From Paenibacillus silvae (lineage in GTDB: Bacteria; Bacillota; Bacilli; Paenibacillales; Paenibacillaceae), in NCBI RefSeq assembly GCF_014639235.1, contig NZ_BMFU01000001.1:806001-870000 (forward strand): 64,000 bases of DNA, read 5' to 3'. Positions within the stretch are counted from its first letter, which is position 1, and each line of letters begins with the position of its first letter. The position numbers and the translations under genes are program-made. Shown piece by piece: positions 35,052 to 43,213 of the stretch. The notes under the pieces were generated by a model. It made no database searches. It was not told where the DNA came from and saw only the letters and a list, made by a program, of their open reading frames with translations.

Positions 35052-36125
35052 ATGAATGAAAAAACGTTGGACATGTTCCGAACGTTAACAGAATTCCCTT
35101 CTGCTTCCGGCTTTGAACGTGAACTGCGGGGTTGGATGAAGGAGCAAATGTCCGCATATACGGATGAATTTGTACAGGACCGTCTGGGAAGTCTCTTTGG
35201 TGTACTGCGGGGAGATGAAGCCGGCCCGAAAGTGATGGTAGCCGGGCATTTTGACGAAGTAGGTTTCATGACAACGGGAATTACAGAAACAGGCATGATC
35301 AAATTCCGTCCACTGGGCGGATGGTGGAGTCAAGCGGTTCTATCCCAGCGTTTGCAGATTATTACACCTGAACGCCGCATTACTGGTGTTGTTGGCTCTA
35401 CGCCTACTCATCTGCTGGATGAATCACAGCGCAGCAAGCCCGTCGATCTTAACAGCATGTACCTGGATATCGGAGCAGATGACCGCGCAGAAGCAGAAGC
35501 GTGGGGTATCCACCCGGGCATGCAGATTGTGCCAATTTGTGAATTTACGCCGATGGCAAACCCTAAGAAAATTATGGCAAAGGCATGGGACAATCGTTAC
35601 GGAGTCGGACTGGCTCTTGAACTGGTTGAAGCGCTGCATAAGGAAAAGCTGCCGAATACGCTTTATTCCGGTGCAACCGTTCAGGAGGAATTAGGGCTTC
35701 GCGGTGCACGTACAGCGGCAAATCTTATCCAACCAGACATTTTCTTCGCACTGGATTGCAGCGCAGCCAATGATATGACAGGTGACAAGCAATCCTTCGG
35801 CCATATCGGTCAGGGTGCATTACTTCGCATCTTTGACCCAGGCATGTTTACCCATCGGGGTATGGTTGAATATGTACAGGATACAGCTTCTTCCAATCAG
35901 ATCAAAATGCAATATTTCATCTCGCCAGGTGGAACGGATGCAGGTCAGGTTCATCTGAGCGGCATCGGTGTACCATCCACCGTTATTGGTATCTGTGCTC
36001 GTTACATTCATACCTCTTCGTCCATTATTCACACCGACGATTATGATGCAGCCAAAGAGCTGATTGTGAAGCTGGTGAAGGGCCTTGATCGCACCACGAT
36101 GGACACCATTATCAATAATGCTTGA
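35052..36125 (+). CDS. M42-family metallo-aminopeptidase
   Basis: A 357-residue dinuclear-metal aminopeptidase of the FrvX/YsdC/PepA (M42) group, which forms large tetrahedral complexes that trim peptides in the cytoplasm. Metal and catalytic residues are visible: AGHFDEVGFM (H and D), AWDNRYGVG (bridging Asp), TVQEELGLRGA (catalytic and metal Glu), ALDCSAAND (Asp) and ARYIHTSSSI (His). Start ATG 35052, 10 bases after GAGGAG; a TTG six bases earlier is too close. Single-gene unit with a terminator. Confidence 0.95.
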   Translation: MNEKTLDMFRTLTEFPSASGFERELRGWMKEQMSAYTDEFVQDRLGSLFGVLRGDEAGPKVMVAGHFDEVGFMTTGITETGMIKFRPLGGWWSQAVLSQRLQIITPERRITGVVGSTPTHLLDESQRSKPVDLNSMYLDIGADDRAEAEAWGIHPGMQIVPICEFTPMANPKKIMAKAWDNRYGVGLALELVEALHKEKLPNTLYSGATVQEELGLRGARTAANLIQPDIFFALDCSAANDMTGDKQSFGHIGQGALLRIFDPGMFTHRGMVEYVQDTASSNQIKMQYFISPGGTDAGQVHLSGIGVPSTVIGICARYIHTSSSIIHTDDYDAAKELIVKLVKGLDRTTMDTIINNA

Positions 36126-36156
36126 TTAGTTATATACACTTTTGTGAACTAACCAC

Positions 36157-36198
36157 AGAGATACCTTACCGAATTTGCTTCGAGGGTATCTCTTTTTC
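36157..36198 (+). terminator. Terminator of the M42 peptidase gene
   Basis: AGAGATACC and GGTATCTCT pair around a 19-base loop and are followed by TTTTTC. Confidence 0.85.
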
Positions 36199-36230
36199 TA
36201 TGAATCACACAAATAGAATGTAATTATTGA

Positions 36231-36258
36231 ACATAATGAGGACCAGATACATAAGATA
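36231..36258 (+). promoter_or_regulatory. Possible sigma-K promoter before the 106-residue protein
   Basis: AC, 17 bases, CATAAGATA. The sigma-K consensus is AC, 16-17 bases, CATANNNTA; the -10 matches fully. It lies 36 bases before the start codon. The AC element is weak on its own, so chance is possible. Confidence 0.4.
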
Positions 36259-36293
36259 GGATAATCAATTATCAACCAGCGGGGGACCTTTAT

Positions 36294-36614
36294 ATGGCAG
36301 CAGGCAGAAATGGAAAATCAAATAAAGGTTCCAGAAAAACCAATGCTGCGAACACCCTTCTGGGTGGGAATCTTAGCGGAAAAAAACTAGAACTGATTGT
36401 TGCAGCATTATTAGTTAGTGGAAAGTTGAGAGTAGATGCCGTTACGTTGTTTCGCGAAGCTACATTAGTTGTGGAGTTAGTGGGGCAGTACAAGACACTT
36501 CAAAAGGTCACACCCACCAATTCAGATAAACTGGTACAGTTCCTTGATGAAACAGGCCGTGATATGACGCTGAACGATGTCATTCAGGCGTTTCAGCAGC
36601 GTATAAATTCCTAA
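36294..36614 (+). CDS. Small protein of unknown function, possibly spore-related
   Basis: A 106-residue protein I do not recognise. The first 25 residues are basic and rich in G, K, S and N (MAAGRNGKSNKGSRKTNAAN), then a helical part with GKKLELIVAALLVSGKLRVD and no membrane segment strong enough to call. The start is ATG 36294 with GGGGGA 8 bases upstream. A sigma-K-like promoter and a tiny membrane protein gene 28 bases downstream suggest a mother-cell sporulation unit. This is inference from signals only. Confidence 0.7.
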   Translation: MAAGRNGKSNKGSRKTNAANTLLGGNLSGKKLELIVAALLVSGKLRVDAVTLFREATLVVELVGQYKTLQKVTPTNSDKLVQFLDETGRDMTLNDVIQAFQQRINS

Positions 36615-36642
36615 ATGTCAAGAACGAAAAGAGGTGCATGTG

Positions 36643-36762
36643 ATGTCTGAATTCGATGGCATCGGTTTCGCCGAAACGTTAATTATACTTATTCTAGTCG
36701 TATTATTTGTGTTTGGTTCGACAGACATCGAAACACTCAGTAGTACACCTACAAATACCTAA
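36643..36762 (+). CDS. Tiny membrane protein (39 residues)
   Basis: The frame reads MSEFDGIGFAETLIILILVV then a short phenylalanine-rich helix end and a polar tail with TDIETLSS. It has one membrane helix and a good ribosome binding site (AGAGGTG, about 6 bases before the ATG at 36643). It sits 28 bases after the 106-residue gene, so the two are probably co-transcribed. Its shape (short polar head with F and G, single helix) resembles YjcZ-type sporulation proteins; family not proven. Confidence 0.6.
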   Translation: MSEFDGIGFAETLIILILVVLFVFGSTDIETLSSTPTNT

Positions 36763-36856
36763 ACCCGCCCCTTTTTGGCGAGATGTCCAGCCAACAATGT
36801 TCAGAATGGATACCGCATTTCGCATCGCATTCTTATAAGAAGACCTTAAATTTGAA

Positions 36857-36887
36857 GAACGCCAGTCCATTCATCGGGCTGGCGTTT
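36857..36887. terminator. Hairpin between the tiny membrane gene and the DUF457 gene
   Basis: AACGCCAGTCC and GGGCTGGCGTT pair over 11 bp around ATTCATC in the gap between convergent genes. The following T tract is weak on both strands, so terminator activity is likely but not certain. Confidence 0.5.
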
Positions 36888-36906
36888 GGCTTAATTGTTG
36901 TGATAT

Positions 36907-37614
36907 CTACAAAAATAAAGGGGAAAATGCAAACCAGGCTAAAATGAACGTGAGCACTACGCAAACATTCTCAACAACGGCTCCGTGTTTGGTCCCCGTA
37001 CTCATCAGGTTTGCTCTGATACGCAGCTTTAACGGCGGCAAAGGGCGAATCCCCCGGTTGGTCAACGAATCAGCAAGCAGGTGAATCGCATAAGCCGTTC
37101 CTCCAGCCACCCATATTTCCGGGCCTTGCTGCTGGGTCGTACTGTACAGCAAACCGGTCCAAACGGCGGTTCCATATAAGGTATGTGTCAGCCCCCTGTG
37201 TGTCAGCGTAGTACATAACATCAGCAGACTGCCTCCAATCAGATTCCACGGGGCAAAAGCATGTCCGTAAAAAACCAGCCCCAGTCCAATGACAAACATC
37301 AGCACTTTACGCAGTGATCGTGAAGGCAAAAAGGATACAAGCCCGATCAGTACAGCAAGCAGCAGATTCCAAGGCTTGCTCGGAATGTAGAAATACACAA
37401 AAACTGCCGCAGGTAAAAGAATCGTCTGCAGCAGCCGAATCAGGCTACTCGGCAGCGCTTTGGATACCAGCAGTGAATTAGGCTCGTCGATATCGGGCAG
37501 CAGTGAGCCGATCAATGCAACCGTTACCGCCGGAGCCGTGACCGGCATGCCCAGCAGCTGCAGCACTGAAAGGGATACGCCTGTGCCGATAATGAGGTGG
37601 GATCTTCCCATCAT
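36907..37614 (-). CDS. DUF457 / YdjM-type membrane metal-dependent hydrolase
   Basis: A 235-residue polytopic membrane protein of the YdjM/YbcI family. It begins with MMGRSHLIIGTG (His ligand) and has GSLLPDIDEPNSLLV (Asp ligands), LTHRGLTHTLYG (the HRGxTHS-like motif) and AIHLLADSLTNRGIRPL, which together look like the active-site metal motifs. Substrate unknown; some members are LexA-regulated. Start ATG 37614 with AAAGGA 12 bases upstream is a little far; the frame runs up to 37755 with no ribosome binding site. It is divergent from nirB, and the two share the intergenic region. Confidence 0.8.
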   Translation of the reverse strand: MMGRSHLIIGTGVSLSVLQLLGMPVTAPAVTVALIGSLLPDIDEPNSLLVSKALPSSLIRLLQTILLPAAVFVYFYIPSKPWNLLLAVLIGLVSFLPSRSLRKVLMFVIGLGLVFYGHAFAPWNLIGGSLLMLCTTLTHRGLTHTLYGTAVWTGLLYSTTQQQGPEIWVAGGTAYAIHLLADSLTNRGIRPLPPLKLRIRANLMSTGTKHGAVVENVCVVLTFILAWFAFSPLFL

Positions 37615-37787
37615 GGTGCAATAACGTCCTTTCATAGAAATAGGGAACTTATTCGTATTTGATCCCGTACCGATCATACAATGAATTAATAACGAGAACA
37701 ATAGTTCGTATTTCTTATTTCTGAAAATTTTTTTAGTTTCCGTGAGCGTCATCACACTTCTTTTGATATGAATGATCTATCTTTATT

Positions 37788-37803
37788 AGTGAAATAAATC
37801 ACA
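37788..37803 (+). promoter_or_regulatory. FNR/CRP-type site upstream of nirB
   Basis: AGTGAAATAAATCACA matches TGTGA-N6-TCACA at nine of ten positions. Its centre (37795.5) lies 41.5 bases before a start point predicted 7 bases after TACAAT (37825-37830), the exact spacing of class II FNR-activated promoters. No good -35 is seen, also as expected for activator-dependent promoters. Confidence 0.7.
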
Positions 37804-37824
37804 TTAACTTCAAGGCAAACCTTT

Positions 37825-37830
37825 TACAAT
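37825..37830 (+). promoter_or_regulatory. -10 element of the nirB promoter
   Basis: TACAAT, five of six to consensus, 57-62 bases after the start of the FNR-type site's centre region and about 63 bases before nirB. Confidence 0.55.
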
Positions 37831-37892
37831 TCAAATATAAGCCATTAAAAATGCAGGTAAATGAACAGGATTTACCCAAGGAGGCCATTCAC

Positions 37893-40322
37893 ATGAACGG
37901 AAACAAGGAGAAGCTGGTTGTCATTGGTAACGGTATGGCTGGAATCAGCACCGTTGAACAAATTTTGAAGCTGTCTACACGTTTTGATATTACTGTAATC
38001 GGTACAGAGCCCTATCCGAACTATAATCGCATTATGCTCTCGTACGTGCTGGAAGGCAGCAAAACGCTGGACGACATCGTGCTTAATGACCTTCACTGGT
38101 ATGAAGATTACGGCATCACCCTCCATACCGGCACTACAGTTACCCGAATCGATGCTGAAGCTCATGAAGTCATTACAGAAGCTGGTGCTCGTGTTCCTTA
38201 TGACAAAATTATTATTGCAACCGGCTCCAGTTCCTTCATTCTGCCTGTTCCGGGTCATGACAAGCAAGGTGTTGTCGGGTTCCGCGATATTGCGGATTGC
38301 AACGTGATGCTGGAAGCGGCCAGACAGTACAAACGGGCGGCGGTCATCGGCGGTGGGCTTCTGGGACTTGAAGCAGCCAAAGGGCTGGTACAGCTTGGCA
38401 TGGATGTAACCGTGGTTCATCTGATGGAGGATCTGATGGAGCGCCAGCTGGATTCACAGGCTTCAGCCATGCTCAAAGCCGAGCTCGAGCGTCAAGGCAT
38501 TCGCTTCAAAATGGGAGCGCAGACAGCCGAATTGCTTGGCGGCGAACGGGTTGAGGGGCTTCGTTTTGCCGACGAATCGGTGCTGAATGTTGATTTTGTA
38601 GTTATGGCGGTAGGCATCAAGCCTAATGTCGAGGTCGCTCGTGCAAGTGGCATTGAAGTGAACCGCGGAATTGTTGTTAATGATTACATGCAAACGTCTC
38701 TGGAGAACGTGTACTCCGTCGGAGAGTGTACAGAACACCGTGGTGTATGTTACGGCTTGGTGGCTCCCCTGTTTGAGCAAGGCATGATTCTGGCGAAGCA
38801 TATCTGCGGCGTTGAAACAGCCCCTTATGAAGGCTCGGTTGTATCGACCAAGCTCAAAATTTCGGGTGTAGACGTGTTCTCTACTGGCGAGTTCATTGAC
38901 AGACCGGAGCATACGGTGATCTCACAGAAAGATGACTGGAAACGAACCTACAAAAAAATTCTGCTGCATGACAACAAAATGGTCGGTGCCGTACTCTTCG
39001 GTGACATCACCGATTCGGCCGAGCTGCAGAAGCTGATCAAAAACCATACGGAAATGACCGAGGAATTATACAGCTCCCTCATGGGTACAGGCTGCGGAGG
39101 TCACAAAAAAACAGCCTCTGTTGAAACGATGCCCGAAGACGAAATTGTCTGTGGATGCAACGGGGTAACCAAAGGAGCCATCGTGGATGTAATCACCAAT
39201 CAGGGGCTCACAACGGTTGATGAAATTAAAGCTTGCACTGGTGCAACCCGCTCTTGTGGTGGATGTAAGCCGGTCGTGGAACAGATTTTGCAATATGTGC
39301 TTGGAGATGGCTTCACAGCCGGATCCAAACAGGGGATTTGCAGCTGCACCTCCCTCGGAAGGGATGAGATTGTAGCCGAAATCCGGGAAAAAGGCTTGCA
39401 AACGAGTAAAGAGGTTATGAATGTACTGGGCTGGAATCAGCCTGAGGGATGTTCGAAATGCCGTCCGGCAATCAACTATTATCTGGGCATGATCTATCCG
39501 GATACACATGAAGACGAGAAAGAATCCCGTTTCGTGAACGAACGGATGAACGCCAACATTCAAAAAGATGGAACCTACACGGTTGTGCCTCGGATGTACG
39601 GCGGGGTAACGACTCCGGAAGACCTCAAACGGATTGCTGACGTTTCAGTCAAATACGATATTAAAGCGGTCAAAGTAACGGGCGGTCAGCGGCTCGACCT
39701 GATTGGTGTCAAAAAAGAAGACCTGCCTAAAGTCTGGGCGGAGCTGGATATGCCTTCAGGTTATGCTTACGCGAAATCGCTGCGTACCGTCAAAACATGT
39801 GTCGGCTCCCAGTTCTGCCGCTTCGGCACACAGGATTCCATGGCGATGGGGGCACGGATTGAGCGCAAATTCGAACGTCTCGACCTGCCAGCCAAATTCA
39901 AGTATGCTGTTAACGGCTGCCCGCGGAACTGTGCAGAGGCTTGTACGAAGGATATCGGCATTGTCGGCAATGACGGCGGCTGGGAAATCTTCATCGGCGG
40001 GAACGGCGGTATCAAGGCAAGGCTGGCAGATCCACTGTGCAAAGTCAAAACGGATGAGGAACTTATCGAGCTGTGTGGAGCCATCATGCAATATTATCGG
40101 GAAACAGGCAACTATCTGGAGCGTACATCCGAGTGGGTTGAGCGCATGGGTCTTGAACAGATCCGTTCGGTTGTTGTAGATAATCCGGAGGAACGCAAAG
40201 CACTGATGGCACGCATCGAGTTTGCTCTGGAGCATGTCGAAGACCCTTGGAAGAAAGCACTTCGGAACGAAGAAGGACAAAGCAAAATGTTCCACGGAAT
40301 TGAAGTCACGGCCCAACCATAA
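37893..40322 (+). CDS. nirB: NADH-dependent assimilatory/ammonifying nitrite reductase large subunit
   Basis: NirB reduces nitrite to ammonium in the cytoplasm with NAD(P)H. The 809-residue protein has an FAD-binding motif (VVIGNGMAGISTVEQ), an NAD-binding motif (AAVIGGGLLGLEAAKGL, about 148), two BFD-like [2Fe-2S] modules with paired cysteines (about 418-460 and 490-545), and a sulfite-reductase-type siroheme/4Fe-4S domain with TCVGSQFCRFG (about 634) and GCPRNCAEACTKD (about 674). Start ATG 37893 with AAGGAGG 8 bases upstream; an in-frame ATG at 37851 has no ribosome binding site. It heads nirB-nirD-nirC with an FNR-type site upstream. Confidence 0.97.
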   Translation: MNGNKEKLVVIGNGMAGISTVEQILKLSTRFDITVIGTEPYPNYNRIMLSYVLEGSKTLDDIVLNDLHWYEDYGITLHTGTTVTRIDAEAHEVITEAGARVPYDKIIIATGSSSFILPVPGHDKQGVVGFRDIADCNVMLEAARQYKRAAVIGGGLLGLEAAKGLVQLGMDVTVVHLMEDLMERQLDSQASAMLKAELERQGIRFKMGAQTAELLGGERVEGLRFADESVLNVDFVVMAVGIKPNVEVARASGIEVNRGIVVNDYMQTSLENVYSVGECTEHRGVCYGLVAPLFEQGMILAKHICGVETAPYEGSVVSTKLKISGVDVFSTGEFIDRPEHTVISQKDDWKRTYKKILLHDNKMVGAVLFGDITDSAELQKLIKNHTEMTEELYSSLMGTGCGGHKKTASVETMPEDEIVCGCNGVTKGAIVDVITNQGLTTVDEIKACTGATRSCGGCKPVVEQILQYVLGDGFTAGSKQGICSCTSLGRDEIVAEIREKGLQTSKEVMNVLGWNQPEGCSKCRPAINYYLGMIYPDTHEDEKESRFVNERMNANIQKDGTYTVVPRMYGGVTTPEDLKRIADVSVKYDIKAVKVTGGQRLDLIGVKKEDLPKVWAELDMPSGYAYAKSLRTVKTCVGSQFCRFGTQDSMAMGARIERKFERLDLPAKFKYAVNGCPRNCAEACTKDIGIVGNDGGWEIFIGGNGGIKARLADPLCKVKTDEELIELCGAIMQYYRETGNYLERTSEWVERMGLEQIRSVVVDNPEERKALMARIEFALEHVEDPWKKALRNEEGQSKMFHGIEVTAQP

Positions 40323-40395
40323 GCTGTATCACTTACAGACTTGATATTATATAAGTAACTTAACGGAAAATTATAGAAAAAGGAGTGGTTATACC

Positions 40396-40722
40396 ATGAC
40401 GACCAAACAAACAGGTACGTATTTTCCGGCTGGTACGGTAGATGAGTTCTTGCCCCGTATCGGCAGAGTTGTCGAGATTGAACATCAACAGCTCGCAGTA
40501 TTTCGTACTTCGGACGGCACCATCTTTGCTGCTGACAACCATAACCCCCACCCCAAAGGTGGGCCGCTGGCTGAAGGCATCGTTTCCGGGCACTATCTGT
40601 ATGACCCGCTGTACGATTGGAAAATTGATCTGACAACCGGTCAGGTGCAAGCACCCGACAATGGTCAAGTGAAGATGTACCCCGTCAAGGTGGAGCATGA
40701 CCAGGTCTGGATCGCTGTATAA
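40396..40722 (+). CDS. nirD: Nitrite reductase small subunit
   Basis: A 108-residue NirD, the Rieske-fold partner of NirB. It shows the family stretch GPLAEGIVSGHYLYDPLYDW. The cysteines and the cluster arrangement of true Rieske proteins are absent (no C in the protein), which is usual in NirD of this type, so it carries no Fe-S cluster. Start ATG 40396 with AAGGAGTGG 8 bases upstream. Confidence 0.96.
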   Translation: MTTKQTGTYFPAGTVDEFLPRIGRVVEIEHQQLAVFRTSDGTIFAADNHNPHPKGGPLAEGIVSGHYLYDPLYDWKIDLTTGQVQAPDNGQVKMYPVKVEHDQVWIAV

Positions 40723-40779
40723 CGTGAACCAACTGGACGTAAGGATTGAGATTGATGTTGACTAATGGGGGAAACCGTG

Positions 40780-41562
40780 ATGTATACACCAGGTGTTGAA
40801 GGAATTATTGAAGCTGCCGTTAAAAAAAGAGACCAGATGAACACAAGCCTTCCCAGATATATGGTCGCTGCCTTGATGGCAGGCGCTTATGTGGGGCTGG
40901 GCATCATCTTGATTTTCAGTATCGGGGCTCCGCTGCTCGCCGCGCATTCGCCGCTGCAAACGATGCTGATGGGTATGTCCTTCGGACTCGCGCTGACACT
41001 TGTTATCTTTGCCGGGTCGGAGCTGTTCACAGGGAATAACATGTTTTTCACGATGAGCACCCTAGCTGGACGAACAACCGTGAAGGATACGCTTAAAAAC
41101 TGGGGACTTGTCTTCATCGGCAACCTGATCGGTGCCGTACTGCTCAGCCTGCTGATTGTTGGCAGCGGCCTCTTCAAAACAGCCGCACCCGAGCATCTGC
41201 TGTTTGTCGTATCTGCCAAAAAGATGGCTGCACCCGTATCCGAGTTGTTCTTCCGCGGCATTCTCTGTAACTGGCTTGTATGTCTGGCGATCTGGATGGC
41301 TGCGCGCTCCAAAGAGGATATCGCCAAGCTTGTGCTCATCTGGTGGTGTCTGTACGCCTTTATCGCAAGCGGATATGAGCACAGCGTAGCCAATATGACT
41401 TTGCTGTCGCTGGCCTGGCTGCTGCCGAATCACCCGGATACGATCTCTTTGGCTGGCTGGTTCCACAACATGATTCCGGTAACCCTTGGCAACATTATCG
41501 GCGGAGCTTTGTTTGTAGGCATGGCTTACTGGTACACTTCACCGGTGCGCAAAAAAGCGTAA
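40780..41562 (+). CDS. nirC: Formate/nitrite transporter family channel (NirC-like)
   Basis: A 260-residue member of the FNT family with six membrane helices. It carries family features such as LVIFAGSELFTGNNMFFTMS and the asparagine-rich GNIIGGALFVG near the end. Next to nirBD it most likely imports nitrite. I start at ATG 40780, 7 bases after GGGGGA; an ATG 15 bases before it overlaps that site. A long, strong terminator follows. Confidence 0.94.
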   Translation: MYTPGVEGIIEAAVKKRDQMNTSLPRYMVAALMAGAYVGLGIILIFSIGAPLLAAHSPLQTMLMGMSFGLALTLVIFAGSELFTGNNMFFTMSTLAGRTTVKDTLKNWGLVFIGNLIGAVLLSLLIVGSGLFKTAAPEHLLFVVSAKKMAAPVSELFFRGILCNWLVCLAIWMAARSKEDIAKLVLIWWCLYAFIASGYEHSVANMTLLSLAWLLPNHPDTISLAGWFHNMIPVTLGNIIGGALFVGMAYWYTSPVRKKA

Positions 41563-41611
41563 ATCATACTCCGGGGTTACGATACAACATGATACCTGAT
41601 ATCTTCTCGTT

Positions 41612-41657
41612 TGCCGCGAGGCGTGCTGAACCTGTTCAGTATGCCTCGCGGTTTTTA
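41612..41657 (+). terminator. Terminator of the nirBDC operon
   Basis: GCCGCGAGGCGTGCTGAA and TTCAGTATGCCTCGCGGT form a near-perfect 18-bp stem with a 4-base loop, then TTTT. Confidence 0.92.
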
Positions 41658-41770
41658 ATCTGCATTTTACAAATTTACAAAGGGCGCATACATCTTTAAT
41701 CTCCGGTTAACATAACAGCAGTATAGTCGGTGTATATACTACCTAAACTTGCAAAGGATGATCACTATCT

Positions 41771-42400
41771 ATGGGTATTCATACGTACTTCCGTTCACTG
41801 AACGATCTCGAACGTATTATTCGCACCCCTGGCAAATTCAAGTTCGAAGAGCATTGTGTATCCGCCCATTCCTGGAAAGTTGTGCAGTATGCCAAAACGT
41901 TAGCTGACATTGAAGAACAGCAAGGCATAAGCATAGATTGGAAAAAGTTGTACGAGATCACCAGCAGCCACGATTACGGCGAAATTTTCATCGGTGATAT
42001 CAAAACACCTGTCAAGCATTATTCACTTGAGCTTCGTTCCATGCTTCAGCAAGTAGAAGAAGGCATGGTCTCTCATTTTATTAATGAGAACATTCCGGAA
42101 GAGTTTCAGGACATTTTCCGCCGACAGCTTCGTGAAGGCAAAGACAACTCCGTCGAAGGGTTAATCCTTGAGGTGGCCGACAAAATGGATCAGGTCTATG
42201 AAGCATTTGCAGAGCTGCAGCGGGGCAATACGGAAAAAGAATTTATCGTCATGTACCGCTACGCACTGATCAAGATCAAAAATATCGACCTCCACTGTGT
42301 CCGGTATTTCCTGAACCACATCCTGCCCGACATTATCGAAGAAGGTAATCGTTCCCCGTTTGATATCCGCAAAATAACCGAAGAAGCGTTACAGCAATAA
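41771..42400 (+). CDS. HD-domain nucleotidase (YfbR-like)
   Basis: A 209-residue HD-fold phosphohydrolase similar to the 5'-deoxynucleotidase YfbR. The metal ligands are visible in CVSAHSWKV (His), ITSSHDYGE (His-Asp) and ILEVADKMDQ (distal Asp). It should split nucleoside monophosphates, though the substrate is not proven. Start ATG 41771, 10 bases after AAAGGATGA. Single-gene unit. Confidence 0.85.
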   Translation: MGIHTYFRSLNDLERIIRTPGKFKFEEHCVSAHSWKVVQYAKTLADIEEQQGISIDWKKLYEITSSHDYGEIFIGDIKTPVKHYSLELRSMLQQVEEGMVSHFINENIPEEFQDIFRRQLREGKDNSVEGLILEVADKMDQVYEAFAELQRGNTEKEFIVMYRYALIKIKNIDLHCVRYFLNHILPDIIEEGNRSPFDIRKITEEALQQ

Positions 42401-42402
42401 TG

Positions 42403-42452
42403 AAGCTCAGCCCATCTGGATTGAATAGATCCATGGACAAGAGCTTTTTTAT
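42403..42452 (+). terminator. Terminator after the HD nucleotidase gene
   Basis: AAGCTC...GGAT and ATCC...GAGCTT form an imperfect stem followed by TTTTTT. It overlaps the end of the convergent response-regulator gene. Confidence 0.7.
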
Positions 42453-43213
42453 TTCAGCTGCTGACGATATTCACTCGGATACAGACCCGTTTTGTTTTTG
42501 AAAATTCTGCTGAAATAATGGGAATCGGCGTACCCTACTGCCCCGCCAATCGTCTTGATATCCATGTGCTCATATGCCGCAAGCAGGCGCTTGGCCTCAT
42601 TGATGCGAAGACCCGTCAAGTATTTCAAGGGTGTCTCCCCTGTTACCTTTTTAAAACATTTGCCCAGATAATCTACACTGAAATGCATCTGGGCCGCCAT
42701 ATCCTGCAGCGTAATTTCATGCATATAATTTTGTTTGAGATACAGCTTGACGGCTTCCGCAATATCTTCAATTGTCACCTGCTCATCCAGTATGGCACTC
42801 ACATGAGACAGGGAATCCACTGCACTTCCCAGCTTCAATTCCATCGTATCCAGCAGGGTGCGAAGCTGTTCCTCCGCCAGCGGTTTGAGCAGGTAGTCCT
42901 CCACTTTATAGTGAATGGCCTGCCGTGCATATTCGAACTCATGATACCCGCTAAGAATGACAATTTTAACGTGAGGATAGGCAAAATATAAGTACTTAGC
43001 CAGTTCAAGCCCGTTCATTACGGGCATCTGAATATCCGTGATCACCAGATCAGGCACCTTCTGCTCGATGAGCTGCAGCGCTTCCTGACCGTTTCTCGCC
43101 TCCCCGATGACTTCAAACCGCGTATTCAGCTCTTTGAACTTACGGGAGACGTTACGACGAATTAACGCCTCATCCTCAACGATAATTGTTCTGTATTTTC
43201 TCTGCATATTCAT
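42449..43213 (-). CDS. AraC-type response regulator (YesN family)
   Basis: A 254-residue response regulator that binds DNA when phosphorylated by its kinase. The receiver domain has IVEDEALI, phosphoacceptor Asp in LVITDIQMPVMNG and LLKPLAEEQL; the C-terminal AraC domain has two helix-turn-helix units, HFSVDYLGKCFKKVTGETP and YADSHYFSRIFKNKTGLYP. The ribosome binding site AGGGGGGACAT lies right before the ATG, inside the end of the kinase gene, so the two genes overlap by 38 bases. It most likely controls the divergent ABC importer. Confidence 0.95.
   Translation of the reverse strand: MNMQRKYRTIIVEDEALIRRNVSRKFKELNTRFEVIGEARNGQEALQLIEQKVPDLVITDIQMPVMNGLELAKYLYFAYPHVKIVILSGYHEFEYARQAIHYKVEDYLLKPLAEEQLRTLLDTMELKLGSAVDSLSHVSAILDEQVTIEDIAEAVKLYLKQNYMHEITLQDMAAQMHFSVDYLGKCFKKVTGETPLKYLTGLRINEAKRLLAAYEHMDIKTIGGAVGYADSHYFSRIFKNKTGLYPSEYRQQLK

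Noticed and set aside
37872..38420. Minus-strand open frames opposite nirB
   Set aside because: Antisense to conserved NirB motifs, with no start signals or family similarity.
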